64,000 bases of DNA from Anaeramoeba flamelloides (taxonomy: Eukaryota > Metamonada > Anaeramoebidae), in assembly GCA_027625915.1 (NCBI GenBank), contig JANTQA010000026.1, positions 8,184,001 to 8,248,000 of the forward strand. The letters are read 5' to 3'. Within the stretch, counting starts at the first letter, position 1. Each line of letters begins with the position of its first letter. The translations under genes and the position numbers were made by a program. Of this stretch, positions 23,601 through 35,745 are shown piece after piece. Under the pieces are notes generated by a model, which was not told where the DNA came from, did no database searches, and saw only the letters and a list, made by a program, of their open reading frames with translations.

Positions 23601-25549
23601 CATCTCTACGTCTTTTCATTAAAGTACTAAAATCACTACTAAAAATAAATTTATGAAGAATAAGAAAATTTTTTAGAATTCAAAAAATAAAATAAATTTT
23701 TAGTTATTTTATCAAATTCATATAATAAAAATTTTCAAAAAGTAATTTGAAAACAAATTAAAAAGGAATTTGAAAAGTTTAAAAAGGAATTTGAAAACAA
23801 ATTAAAAAAGTACTACCTTAAATTGTTTGCTTCACTTTTTTAAACTGTTTTCAAACTCCTTTTTTGAACTTTTGTTACTTTTTTAAAATGTCTTTAAAAT
23901 GCCTTTTAACTTTTTAATTTTAAAGTATTATGTAATTAATCATAATTTCAAAATTTTTGAATTTTTTTGTAATCAATTATTCCATACAATTTTCTTTTAT
24001 TAATTAATTAAGAATTATCAAAATTTACAAATTGAAATAAATAAAATTTTTTTTTAAAAAATTGAAAAAAAATTTTCTTTTTATAAGTTTTGTTGATACG
24101 AATTCCAAAATAATCAACAATTTTTTGACTCTATCTCAGAAATGCAAAGTAATAAAAGATTTTAAGAGGATTTTATTTCATTTAAAACAATATGAAAATT
24201 AGTTAATTTTTTTTTTTTGTGAATTTATTTCAAAACACATAATCTTGTTCAGAAACAATGAGTATTTTCCAGGATTTTTTGAAACTTTTCATTGTTTTTT
24301 CAACTAATATTTTAACACTTTGAAAAAAATTGAATCAATAAAATATAACCGAATCAAAAATTTTTATTTCCATCAACCAAAATTGATGACATATATATAT
24401 TCTCTACATTTAAAAACAATTTTTAGATAAAAATATAAAATTAATGGATTCGAAAAAGGAATATTCATAAATATTTAAATAATATTTTGAAATCAAGTCA
24501 AATGGGAGTAATTAGAAATAATTTGATATCAAAAAACATAAATAAAACTATTGATTAACTTTTTTAATTTGAAAAAATTAAAAATAGCAATAAAAAATAA
24601 ACAATAATTTCATAATAATAAAAAGAGCAATAAAAAACAAAAACAAAATTTAAATAAAAAACAAAATATAAATAAAAAAAGATAAAAAAAAAAATAGATA
24701 AAAAAAAAAATAAAGAAACTTAAAAACTAGTGATAAAAATAAAAATTAGTGAACTTTATAATACCAATAAAATAATAATTAAATGATAGATAGTTCTATT
24801 TATAAAATATGAATCTTTTTTTGACAGACATTGAAAAAATGAAAATTTCCCAATTTTTACTGAAATAATTGTCATGATTTCACTAATTAATTTCTTTTAA
24901 TAATAATAAACTTTCCATTATATTTAATAATCATATAGGACATCTTTTCCATAATGTACTTTCCAAAGTTGATGTCGTAAAATTCGCTGGTACAAGTGTA
25001 GAAAGAGACTTTGTTGAAACACATTCCCAATGTATGGAAAACTTTGCTTGGCATAAAAAATCATTGAAAGAAATTTCAAAACATCACGAAACCGAAAAAC
25101 CATTACCTGATGAATTAATTGAAAAAATGATTGCTGCCAAAAATGTAAATACAGCCATTTTAAATAGAAGACAACTCTTCTATGGATTATTCGATATGAC
25201 ATTGCATACACAAGAAAACTTTAATACTAAAGAAATTTCAGATAAATTAAGAAAAGAGATCTGCCATATTGAAAATGCTCCAGATACCAACATCGCTTCA
25301 AATTTCGCTCACATCATCCATGGCTACCAAGCAGGATATTATTCATACTTGTGGTCTCTTGTTTTTGCTCAAGACGTTTTCTCCTTATTTGAAAATACAG
25401 ACATTTTCTCCGCAGAAACCGGTCTTCTCATAAGAGAAAAACTATTTAGTGTTGGTGGAACAGAAGATGGAATGCAAATTCTTAAGAATGTTCTTGGAAG
25501 GGAACCAAATAAAGACGCATTCCTTAGATCTATTGGTTTAAAGAAATAA
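20619..25549 (+). CDS. Thimet oligopeptidase-like M3 metallopeptidase, three exons
   Basis: A zinc endopeptidase that cuts short peptides, mostly products of the proteasome or signalling peptides, in the cytosol. Exons read 20619-21229, 22598-23379 and 24939-25549, giving 667 residues, the family's usual length. Both introns exceed 1.3 kb. The catalytic HELGH (462-466) is split by the second intron inside its glycine codon; the reading joins cleanly as HELG/GHLFHN. The third zinc ligand is Glu491 in ERDFVET, 25 residues after the motif as in thimet oligopeptidase. Other family blocks are MAKTSENVLEF, FYLDLYPREGKY-like QIYLDLYPREGKY, VANFTKPT and the C-terminal YSYLWSLVFAQDVF. No signal or mitochondrial targeting peptide is visible. 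The first donor is GTTTGA rather than the more common GTA; it is chosen because it restores the conserved VTM(K/N)YPDVFP junction. Confidence 0.95.
21230..22597 (+). other. First intron of the M3 peptidase gene
   Basis: GT-AG intron of 1368 bp, very AT-rich, with a (TA)n run at about 22316-22337 and no repeat family recognised. Frames inside it run through poly-T and are not coding. Confidence 0.8.
23380..24938 (+). other. Second intron of the M3 peptidase gene
   Basis: GT-AG intron of 1559 bp. It contains a short near-tandem AATTTGAAAA/AAAAGGAATTTG repeat at about 23740-23800 whose reverse complement recurs at 23835-23880, so a small hairpin is possible. Otherwise AT-rich with no gene. Confidence 0.75.
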
Positions 25550-26370
25550 AATTTCTGTTTCTTTCGTTCTTTCTTTTTTTTCCTTCTTTCGATCGTTTGT
25601 TCATTCTTTTCTTTATTAGGACTTTGCAGTTTTTATATACGATTTAATAATTCAATTTTTTTTTCAAACTCTTGTTTCAAATTTTATCGGTATAATTAAA
25701 AGTTTTACTTATTATTAAGATTACTTTTTATGATTTATTTTTTTTGAACTTTCAAATAAAAAATTTGTTTTAATTTAAATTTTCAATTAAATAAAGAACT
25801 TTTGTTTCGTTTTAATAATCGTTTAAATTTATTTTTCCTGTTTATGAAAAATTTCTAAAGATCAGAAAAAAATAATCAAAAATAAATATAATTCACATTT
25901 GTCTTCATAAGATAATAATCTTGATAATTTTTTTTACAAAAAGTATTATTTTTAATTTTTGGAGAATTTTTTTCAATTTTTAACTATTGAAAAAAAGAAG
26001 AAATATTTATCTTTTTTCTTTGTTTTCCAAATCAAATTTTCATTCTTTTCAAGTTTCTTTGTTGAAAATTTTCATAAAGGAACGTAATAAGAGGTAACTT
26101 GGTTATAAAAGTCAATAAAATTTTTTATTTTAGTATTAATTGATCATTAGGTATAGGTCAGTTGCAAAAAAGAAAAAGTAATTTGAAACTGTAATTGAAA
26201 AGTTTTAAGGGAGTAGCCACTGTAAAGAAAAATTTTTCACTTTTTTGCAATTCTGAAGAGGATCAGAAAATAACATTTTTTACTCTGGTTGTACCTCATT
26301 GATTTTTATTATTTAAAGTACTTCATTCATTAGATTTTTTAAATTTTTTTTTCAAAGTCTCAAAGAAATT

Positions 26371-26463
26371 GCCACAATAGAATGTTGAGTTGAATTGCAA
26401 AAAATAGTGTTTCGAATGTTGAATGACTTATCTGTTATCCTTCTCTCAACATTCTATTGTGGC
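26371..26463. repeat. Perfect 19-bp inverted repeat, 55-base loop
   Basis: GCCACAATAGAATGTTGAG at 26371-26389 pairs without mismatch with CTCAACATTCTATTGTGGC at 26445-26463. The similarity continues imperfectly outward (AAAT on both sides). It could be the end pair of a tiny inverted-repeat element or the stem of a small RNA hairpin. Confidence 0.7.
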
Positions 26464-26579
26464 ATTTAATTTTTTTATTTTTTATTTTTTCATCATTTTT
26501 GAGATTTTTTTAATCCTGACAACATAAAGCAATTAGAAATATTTTTTTATTAATGGCATTTAGGATTTATGGATTTTGT

Positions 26580-27585
26580 TTAAAAAGAACAAAAATATTA
26601 CAATTGAGAGAATATAAAAGAAAACATAAATGGGACTTAAATAGCTAGAAGATTCCAAAATTAGAATAATTAAGTCAAATTATTATTTGTTAGGGTTTTA
26701 AATCGTTGGGTTTAGTGGAATATGATAAGTGAATATGATTATATGTTATCAAAGTTTAAACCACAAAATAGCTATAATTTTTATTCAAAGAATCTGAAAT
26801 TATCTTCTCCCAAAAAAAAAAAACTAAAGCCCATTCCAAAAATTTGGACACATCTAAAATCAAAAATAGGGAATAAAAAACCCAATTTACTCTATTCTCT
26901 CAAACGTAATATAAAACAAGATTTAAGTAACATAGTATTAATGGTTTTTTAAGTAATCATTTTCATCCAAATATAAGAAAACAATATAAAACAAAAAATC
27001 AAAACAAAAGTGTCCAAAAAAAATGAAACGAGCTGAAATGAAAGAGTTTGAACAAAAAATATATTGGTAGATTTGTTAAAATTACACCAACAATGGTTGA
27101 TCGATCAAATGATAAGATACCATTTACCGGTTGTATGTGGATTTTTCAATTTAAGAAACTCAACTGTAACCATCTATCAACCATCTATAAAAAATTTTCA
27201 GATCTAACTAAACCAATTAAGTAACTGAAAAATTGAAAACAAAAACAAAAACAAAAAAGACAAAAAAAGGAAATAGTTTGTTGAATTAAAATTAATTTCC
27301 AATTGGATGTAAATCATGTTATTGTTTTTTTTCCAACTGTTTCAACTGTTTCCAAATTAATCGAATTAAGTTTATTTTAATAAAAAAATAATAATAAAAA
27401 AAAACTATTGTATCAATATAATCTCAATTTTTTAATTGTTCAACATGACAAAATTTAAAATATAAAATAATTTTTAAAGAAAATATTTTAGAGAATCTAC
27501 GATCACACGCCACTAAAATAAAATGTTCTTATCTCATCTCTCTCAAATTTTTATCATGTCTTATGGTGTAGTTACTCCCTTAATA
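26580..27585 (+). repeat. Dispersed repeat family B, copy 2 (longest)
   Basis: About 1 kb, collinear with 1-465 at both ends and with 4240-4515 in its middle. It includes an open frame at 26722-26952 (76 residues, Lys-rich) of which the part YDYMLSKFKPQNSYNF has a recognisable counterpart in copy 1 (YNYILSKFKPKNS), suggesting that a coding segment once existed. No transposase family is recognised and the frame is not open through copy 1. Confidence 0.7.
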
Positions 27586-28602
27586 TACCAATATTATATT
27601 TTTGAGTAAAAAAAAGTGTTATTAATAGACAAACCACTAACTATTCATTTGTTATATAAACAAGAAGTGGATGGGGACTCAAAATGATATTGTAAAATAA
27701 AACCACTTTTAGTAAAAAAATATTTGAATAATGATAGATAAATAAAAAATTGTATTCCCAACTTCTGTTTTAGAAATATAAAAACTCTTTCTTCTAAAAA
27801 AAGAACTTTAAAGAAATCTTCAAAAATCAATTAATATAGGATTTTATTTTGATTTTTAAAAAAATAAAATTTTTTTCTTAATCTTTATTCAAAGCATAGA
27901 ACAAAATTTTCTAGGATGAAATTATATTGTTAAGAAATTTTTTTGAATTTATTAATTACAAAAAAAAAAATATTAAGGACCACAATTACAAAAAAAAAAC
28001 AACATTGTCCAAAGGATGAAAAAAATTCAATTAAATAATAAACCAGAAAGATTTAAATTAAAAGAAATAAAATAATTTTTTCTGGTTTGATTTATTCCAA
28101 AATTTTACCTTTCTTTAATTTTTAAAAAAAAAATTGTTTTTTATGACAATTTAGATTCCTTATGATTAAATCTTAGCTGTGGTTTTTATAGCTATCTAGA
28201 CTTAGTAAATCAGGATTTGGGATTATTTAAAGTAAATTATTAATTGTAAATTTTATTTTTATTTTACATTTGATACTCTTTTACAATTTTTAAAATATTG
28301 TTATACAAAGGATATAACTAAAGATTCTATTATTGCCTTTTCACAGAAATTGTGACAATTAAATAATACCAATATAAATAAATAATTTAACTTGAAAAAT
28401 TATAATGAAATAAAACTAATACAAAAAAAGGATATTAAAGAATACCATAAAAGACCACATAAAATAGAACAATAACTAAAAAAATCCTGAGAAAAAAATT
28501 GATAAACCCACAAAAAAAGAAGTACAATAATACTACAGAATCATTTTTTTTTTTCAGCTTGTAAACCAAAAATAAATAAATATATATATATATATATATA
28601 TA

Positions 28603-30210
28603 TATCCAATAGCACCCCGGATTCGCCTAAATTTCATCAAGTTTTTTAAATTATATTTAAAATGATATTGATCTACTAATATATTAATTTTCTTATTTGT
28701 CTTTAATCCAGATTTTAATTATAATAAAAAGTCAAAATTGTTCAAAGATAAAGTAGTTAAGTTATTGATTTTTTTTTTGAAAATTGAAAAAAAAATAATA
28801 ATTATTTATTTTTACATTTTTTTTTAAAGATTTTTATTTTTATTTTATTTTTTTTAAATCGGAAATTTTATTACATTAATAGTAATTCAAAACTCAACAC
28901 ATTAATTTATTAATATAACCACTCAAAAATTTTGCTAATTTTATGATAAAAAAATAAATAAAAAAAATAAATAACTTTGAAAAAAATTCATTTTGTTTTT
29001 AGAAAAAAATTTCAATAACTTAACTACTTTATCTTTGAACAATTTTGACTTTTTATTATAATTAAAATCTGGATTAAAGACAAATAAGAAAATTAATATA
29101 TTAGTAGATCAATATCATTTTAAATATAATTTAAAAAACTTGATGAAATTTAGGCGAAAACTAAATTTTTTATATGATTAATTTTCTAAAACTTTTATTT
29201 AAGTAATAGATAATAATTGAAAATCAAAAAAAAAAAAAAAAATTGTAAAATAATTTCAATTTATTAAATTGGAATAAAACAAATATAAATTAAATTTTAA
29301 TCGATAAAATATTTATACATAAATTTAAAATAAAATAAAAAAAATAACTCTTAACTATTATTCTATTATAATAAAATAATCTCCGAAACCAAATTTTTTT
29401 ATTACATTTTGTTATTGGTAAAAATTTGAATAATATATTTGCGATATTTGGATTTTTCCTTAATAATTTAATCCAGATCTTGTTAAATAAGTTCTGATAT
29501 ATGGTCTCTAATTCAAAAATATTGTTTATTTTATGTCTAGATTTTAAAAAGTCAGAAATTAAAAAAATCTAAAAAATAAAAAAAAAAATCAATTATTAAT
29601 CTGACTTGAACTTTTGGACGAATCATTTAAAATTAAAAAAAAATCTTGTTGAAAAAATTGTAAAATTTTGCAATGAAAAAAAATTTGATTTTTTTTTCTA
29701 ATTTAATTTAGATTTTTTTTTATTTTTCAATTATTTAGTATCAAATATAGACATTGATATTGAATATTAATCAGTAGATAAAACAAATTTTCTATGTGAT
29801 GTTATAATAACTTTTATAATGAATAAATTATTTAATCAAGCATTTTAGGCAATTTTGGGGTGCAAAGGGCCCCAAAAAAATTCCAGTGAAGTATGATGTG
29901 TTTTAAATATTAAAACTAAGAGGTTTTTGATGTCTAGACAAACTTTTCAAAAAAAAAAAAAAATAAAATTTTTTTTTTGACAAAATTTGGAAAAAAAATA
30001 AAATCACAATAACCAAAAAAAAATTCCGAATGTTGAAAATTTTTTTTCAAGTTATTTTGTTATTTTAAGTAACTATACAATTTTTAATTATAAAATTTTC
30101 TTTCTAAGATAATTTTTTATTAATTCTATACCTTATTATCCTTTGATAACATTTCAAATTAAAATTTTTGTTTGAAATGTTTTTAGGTTATTTGGGGTGC
30201 TAAGGGATAT
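28603..30210 (+). mobile_element. Non-autonomous inverted-repeat element C, copy 1
   Basis: The left end reads TATATCCAATAGCACCCCGG and the right end, on the minus strand, TATATCCCTTAGCACCCCAA, giving terminal inverted repeats of about 20 bp in TA-rich flanks. The two subterminal regions differ (GGATTCGCC on the left, AAATAACC on the right), and both recur at the ends of copy 2 (58003-59718) in inverted order. A second TTTTGGGGTGCAAAGGG lies inside at about 29854. No transposase frame is present. The left 145 bp are duplicated in inverse inside the element. Confidence 0.75.
28624..29156. repeat. Perfect inverted repeat, 145-bp arms, 243-bp spacer
   Basis: 28624-28768 and 29012-29156 are exact reverse complements as read base by base; no mismatch was found. 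The left arm is the terminal part of element C. The related end of copy 2 (59560-59700) is present once only, so the inverted duplication arose within copy 1. Confidence 0.9.
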
Positions 30211-30295
30211 ATAGATTTTATATCAATAATTGCACCTGTTTTTTTTTTTTGTATATTGAGTATTGAATAGGATGTTAATATTTCCTTCTATGTTA

Positions 30296-30491
30296 CAATG
30301 AGCTCCACTTTTAAGAAACGAATTTTCATCAGAATTTAAGGCACAAAAAAATCTCAAATTCAAGAAAATTTTTGAGTTTTTTTAATAACATATTATTTTA
30401 CTAGAATTTGAATTTAGTACCTTGGTTTGGGATTTTTTTACATTTCTTAAATTTACTTGAAAAATCAGTGTCTTAAAAATGGAATTTATTG
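30296..30491. mobile_element. Small TA-flanked inverted-repeat element D, copy 1 (196 bp)
   Basis: Left end CAATGAGCTCCACTTTTAAG and right end, reverse complement, CAATAAATTCCATTTTTAAG, each directly next to TA. The element has inner similarity to copy 2 (AATTTAAGGCACAAAAAA). Length equals copy 2 within one base. TA flanks and CA(G/A)T-type ends fit a Tc1/mariner-derived miniature element; this class assignment is inference. Confidence 0.75.
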
Positions 30492-32625
30492 TAAGTATAT
30501 CAAAAAATTCTTGAAAATGATAAAAAACAACTGATTACGCAATGGTGGGTTCTAACTAGAAATTGTTACATATACAAGCTCTATAACTATCTAATTAGTA
30601 ATTAAAATGAAAACAGGACAATTGCATTATATAAGATCGAAATTAATATTGAGATTTCTATTCTTTGGCTTATTTTCAACAAATTAATAACACACTATAT
30701 ATATATTTCTCCTTCTCAATTTTTTTATGAAAATAAAAAATTAAACAAAACAGATTCAACCCCAATATAGAGTAAATAAAAAAAAGAAACCCAAAAAAGC
30801 GAACCGAAAAAACATAAAAAAATACCAATAACAAATATTTTGTATATTCTTTCACATTTATCCCTTTAAACCATTTATCCTTATTATAGAAGTATATGGC
30901 AACTCTCACACAACTTTAAATAAAAAAAGTCATCAATATCTTTATAATCTATTTTTTTAGAAACTTAAATTTACTCTTATATGCTTTACAACATAAAACA
31001 TGTTATTCCCCTTTGAGTTTGTATCTTCTTTTATAAATTGAAATTCTGACTTTGTTGAGTTTTATTTCAGTTTAATAAATTATTCTTGGATAATACGTGT
31101 TAATATTTAAAATTTTATTGACTTTTTTATACTTTTAAAAAAAACTATTTAGTTGAAATCTTTTTTGGGTTGCTTAAAAATTAACATTTATAAAATAATT
31201 GATTAACTTATATTAGGTTTGAACATTTCAAAATTTTAATTCCATTAGACAGCTTTTTTTCCACTAAAAAAAATTTTTATTTTTTTAAAATCAACTGATC
31301 TTTTTAAAGTTTTTTTGTAAAAGTTTTTCTTTTTTTTCTAGCCAGATTACTAAAGATTAAATTTTGAATAACTGATTTGATTTTAGGGTTTTATAAGCAT
31401 TTGAATTCATCTCAAATTCTTGGGGAATTATATAAATTATTATTCACATTTTGACATTTTTGGAATAGGAACTGTCATTATTCGAATTAATCAATTTACT
31501 AATATTTGAAGATGATTTAAACAAATCTTTTATTTATTTACTTGAGAAATGACTGATAAATATGGGTATATAATTAAATTTTAAATTTCTAATTTGGTTA
31601 AATTGAATTTTTTCATATTTTTGAAATGTTTTATTGATTATTTTAATTGGTATGATTATTTTTAATGGTTTTATTGATTATGAGTCGATAAATAATAAAG
31701 CTTATTTTATCTAAAGTAGTATTTTGATTCTAAAATTATCGAAAATGCAAAATGTTGATATGATCCATATTCAATAATTTTCAAAATTTGTTCGAAAGCC
31801 AATTTTAAAAACCAAAGTTAAGTGAAAATTTTTTACACCTTCAAACAAGTCACAAAAATCTAATTCCTCTCTTAATTATTGTTTTTTTTCCAAAACCCTT
31901 CAAAAAAATGTCACCTTAAACATCTTCACCCATCCTAACAGACTCATGAACTACCCACAAATACTATATCAAAAAACCCACTATCAATATATTACAAGAG
32001 AATTGATTATTGTCAAAAAATTGAGAATTTAACCAATTTTGAAACTTAATAAATATGCCATATAAACTAACATTAAAGAAGAAAGTTGATCCCCATGATT
32101 AACCCCTATTCCTTTTTATAACCTAATATTTTGGTCCCAAATTTTGATTTTTTCATTTTTAAATTATTTATTGAATGGATAATGAACTAAAATATGACTG
32201 ATTATATTATAACATTTTTTTAGAAATTGATTGTCGCAATAAAAAATTCTTTTTTTTTAAATTTATTTTTTGTTTTTTAGATTCAATTCAAAACTAATTT
32301 AACTCTAAAATCAAAACTAAGAATGATACAAAATTCACAAACCTTCAACCACAAAACACAAGTAATTCCTTTTCGAATATATTGCTTTTTTTTTTTTTTT
32401 TTTTTTTTTTGTTTTGCTTTATTCCATTAATTTTTTTTTATTTGATATTAAAACAACAAACATACTAACACATCTTTTTTTGGATTTATGAAATATTATT
32501 TTACCATTAAACCATTGAATAAGAATAAAAAAAAAAAAAAAAAAAATTGTAAAAACGATTAACTGTGATAGTTCTTGAAGAAAAAAAAAAATTAATTAAA
32601 AAAAATAATTTATTTGGAGTTCAAC

Positions 32626-35600
32626 TTAATTTTGACAAAATCTCACAATTAATTCTTTCATTGGCAAATAATCTTTTTGTTCCATTAAAGAAAATTGGCG
32701 TGCAAAATAAACGAAATGTATTAATAGAGTGTTTAAATGGGCTTCTGCACCCTTTTCACGAATTGTAGCAAAATGGTTATAATAAATATGCCCCAAAATA
32801 CGGAATAGTCTTCGAAAAATCGGTTTACAGATCTTATTTTTCCATGAACGTGGGTATTTGTTTGTCTCTTCGGGGAAATATCTTGGATCATCAATTTGAT
32901 TATCGACCCATTCAATTAATTTTGAAATATATTCTGGTGCACTTAATTTTTGTGGTTTTTGTTTTTTTTTTGTTACCCAATGGTATTCCCATTGAGGACC
33001 TATTTATTTTTTATTTTTTTATTATTACAGTTTGGTGGGTTAAAAAGATAAAATAAATCAAATGAATAAAGGAATAAAAAAAAGGAATTAACAAAAAATC
33101 ATTAATTTAGATAATAGAATAAAGATTAAGGGGGTAATTTTTTTTAAAAATAAAATGAAATCTTTTCAAGATCTTGAAAAAATTTTTTTGTAATTTGTGT
33201 TTCGACTTATGAAATGGATGAGTTAACCACATTTAAACAACTTATTAATTTGAGTCTCTTTTTTGAAATTCAAAATTTACATATTTTCAATATAAAACGA
33301 AAAAAAGTACCCTATTAAATTTGTTTAATAATTAAGTTAATTCTTGGAAATGGGAAAAAATAATTTTTCTTTTAATATTGGAAAGTATTGATTTCGAAAC
33401 CATATTTTTTATTTTGTTTCTTTTTCTTTGATTAATATTCCAATTCAAATCTTAGCAAACTAAACTAATTGAGGTATAGGTGATTCAATAAATGAATATT
33501 TGGTAGAAGAATAACAACAGCTTATCAATTAAATTTAGATCTATGAAGCCAAAAAAATTTTTTCTTTAATGTTTTAAAAAAGTTGTTTTCTGATTTTCAA
33601 AAAATGAAAATAAAAATTGCAAAAAAATTTTTAATTTTGAAAAATTTTTTTAACATATTGTTTGGTCTTATTCACAAGAATCCTTATAACAATTCAAATC
33701 ATTTTTTGCAGAAAAAAAAATGATTTTGAATTTTGAGGATAAAATTAACTTATTCCCAAATATTTTCAAGAAAATTTTGAAAAATAGAATTTTATCTTGG
33801 AACAAAAACAAAATATCTTTGTAAAATATTTCCATGACTTTAATATTTTGATTATTATAACTATCCTTCTTAAAAAAATACAAATATTTATTAATATGTT
33901 GAATATATCAATTTTTTTGGTTAACCTAAAGTTTTATTTTAAAAAAGAAAAAAAATATTTATATTAATTTTCCTGGTAACAAAGACTTTTTGTTCTATAA
34001 TAATGATCGAAATGACAATAAAGAGGGTAAAAACTTGTTTATAAGGTAAGAAATAAAATGACTTTTATCGTTTTCTTTTTTAGAAAAAATGAAAAAAAAA
34101 AAATTGATCTCAATAAACTAATTTTCTTTTATGGCTTTCTTAGTTGATCAGAATTTTTTGACACTTGGTATATACAAAATTTGTAAGTAGAGAATACCAC
34201 CAATAACATATTTTAAAATTTTGTCTTGTTGTCTGAGAAGACTGATCCCTTAAGTTTTTTGTTAACAGCCAATAAATTAACTTGGATCATCACGAAAATC
34301 ATGAAAATCCATTTTTAATTTATGATCTGTTTATAAATGATTTGTAATTTCAACCAGTTCAAGAAAAATTTCGAATAAAAAAGTCACTCAAAATAATGAT
34401 AGTAAGATTAAATTTACAAACTATTTTTGTTTAATTTACCTCAGCTTTAAATTAAGCCCATCAAAAACAAATAAAAGCTTTTTCAAAAAAATCAGTACAA
34501 TTCATTTCTTTTGAATTAAGTGCTAGCCAGTTTCCAGTCTCAAAATCAATTGAAATTTAATCTCTTATTCAACACCAACCATTTAATAGATTATCTGTGT
34601 AAGAAAATTTAAAATATTACCAATTTCAGATTTGAATTGAAAATCCTTTTTTTGATCAAACAACTTTATAAATTTTTTTTTAATATTAATATTGAAGAGG
34701 TGTGATTAAACAAAAGCATCTTCTGCTTGTCGTTAGGTTTTCCAGAATTTAAAAGAACCTTTTAAATCTTTGATTTTACTCCTATTCCTTTGAATTCTGG
34801 AAAACCTAGGCACTCTACGGCACTTGACGACACTTTACAACACTCGACGGCACTCTACGGCACTTCATGAAATCTAACTTGAGTGGGTGTTTTTTATCAT
34901 AGCTATAATTGAGGCAAGATTACAGCTCATAAAAACTTTGGGAATTTCAGAAGACAAAACATGGTCAAATTAAAATCAGATTTTGTTTACCTTGTATTTC
35001 TCTAGCTTTCGCTCCAGATGATTTTGAAATTATTTATGCACTTGACTTAAATTCTAGAATACTTGAAAATAAAGCAGAGAGGGTGAACGATCATCAGAGA
35101 TTTAAGATTTTCTAACCTTGTAAAGGTAAATTTTGTGTTTGCTAGAAGAAAATTGTTGATCCAAGCATAAATATCTTGAAAAGAATCATACTAATTTGAA
35201 ATTTTCTTGTTTGTCATTATTTAAAGTCAATAAGTATAAGGTTAAATATAATAGTGATCTTCACTGATCGTTAAATTAAGATACTCCTGACTTTGAAAAA
35301 ATTAAATAATTTTGAATTTTTTTTTTTTGAAGAGCGAAATGGTAACGAATATAATTTTAAGCAAAATTTTCTTTTTTTCTTAATAATTTTCTTTCTTCTT
35401 CCTTTCTTCAAAAGGGTGTGTGGTTAACAATAGAGACACTTTGCAAGCAAATAAAAACAAAAATAAAAAGAAGAAATATAAATAGCGAGTCAATTACCAG
35501 CATTCATTATGGGACACGTTTCTTCTGTGCATTGCTCCTGGACCAGTCCATGGAAAAGGTTTAGTTTATTCCTAAAGTCGACAACATGAACGGCAATCCA

Positions 35601-35745
35601 ATCGTTGACATTTTGATCTTGAGGCAAAAGAACAGCCTTTTTCAGATCACCTCCTCCAAGAGTTTCCTTTGCTTGTTTATAAAGATCATATTTTCGACTT
35701 CCCTTAATAAATTTTTGTCGATCATACACTGTTTTTGTTCTTGAA
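32626..35745 (-). CDS. MOB kinase activator (MOB1-like), 5' end unresolved
   Basis: MOB proteins bind and activate NDR/LATS kinases in Hippo-type control of cell division and shape. Two exons are clear on the minus strand: about 35745-35498 and 32999-32626, split by a 2.5 kb GT-AG intron. The first exon encodes LGGGDLKKAVLLP, NDWIAVHVVDF and CTEETCPIMNAG; the second continues directly with GPQWEYHW, SAPEYISKLIEW, HIYYNHF and LIHFVYFARQFSL to a TAA. The four zinc ligands (Cys and Cys of CTEETC, His and His of HIYYNHF) are present. The N-terminal residues SSRTKTVYDRQKF align with the MOB1 start, so only a few residues are missing. No in-frame ATG precedes a stop, so a short first exon must lie upstream (higher coordinates). 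The start at 35745 assumes the acceptor AAAAG; 35728 is an alternative. MOB1 versus MOB2 is not fully settled. Confidence 0.88.
33000..35497 (-). other. Large intron of the MOB gene
   Basis: GT-AG intron of 2498 bp. The exon ends join as NAG/GPQWEYHW with no missing residues. It contains a hairpin-plus-decamer cluster at 34732-34870. The rest is AT-rich and shows no exon. Confidence 0.85.
34732..34870. repeat. Phrase-repeat cluster 1: hairpin plus 10-bp tandem array
   Basis: GTTAGGTTTTCCAGAATT is mirrored by AATTCTGGAAAACCTAGG about 40 bases on, forming a stem. Directly after it, 34811-34870 is six perfect-phase 10-base units: CACTCTACGG, CACTTGACGA, CACTTTACAA, CACTCGACGG, CACTCTACGG, CACTTCATGA. 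It lies in the MOB intron and is a striking GC-rich island in AT-rich DNA. Confidence 0.9.

Larger units (their letters stand above)
25550..32625. other. Seven-kb gene-poor region dominated by repeats
   Basis: Between the M3 peptidase and the MOB gene. It holds a 19-bp inverted repeat (26371-26463), repeat B copy 2 (26580-27585), element C copy 1 (28603-30210) with a perfect internal inverted repeat, and element D copy 1 (30296-30491). From 30500 to 32625 I see only AT-rich DNA with a poly-T run near 32382-32410 and a poly-A run near 32529-32546. No gene is recognised. Confidence 0.6.

Noticed and set aside
32565-33056. Plus-strand frames near 32.6-33.0 kb
   Set aside because: Shadows of the second MOB exon on the minus strand.
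34811-34870. Decamer array as a coding repeat
   Set aside because: A 10-base period shifts the frame at each unit, and the array lies within an intron flanked by non-coding hairpins.
35490-35729. MOB exon read as a complete gene from a GTG start
   Set aside because: GTG is not a credible start here and the conserved protein continues both ways: upstream residues align with the MOB1 N-terminus, and the second exon at 32626-32999 supplies the C-terminal half.
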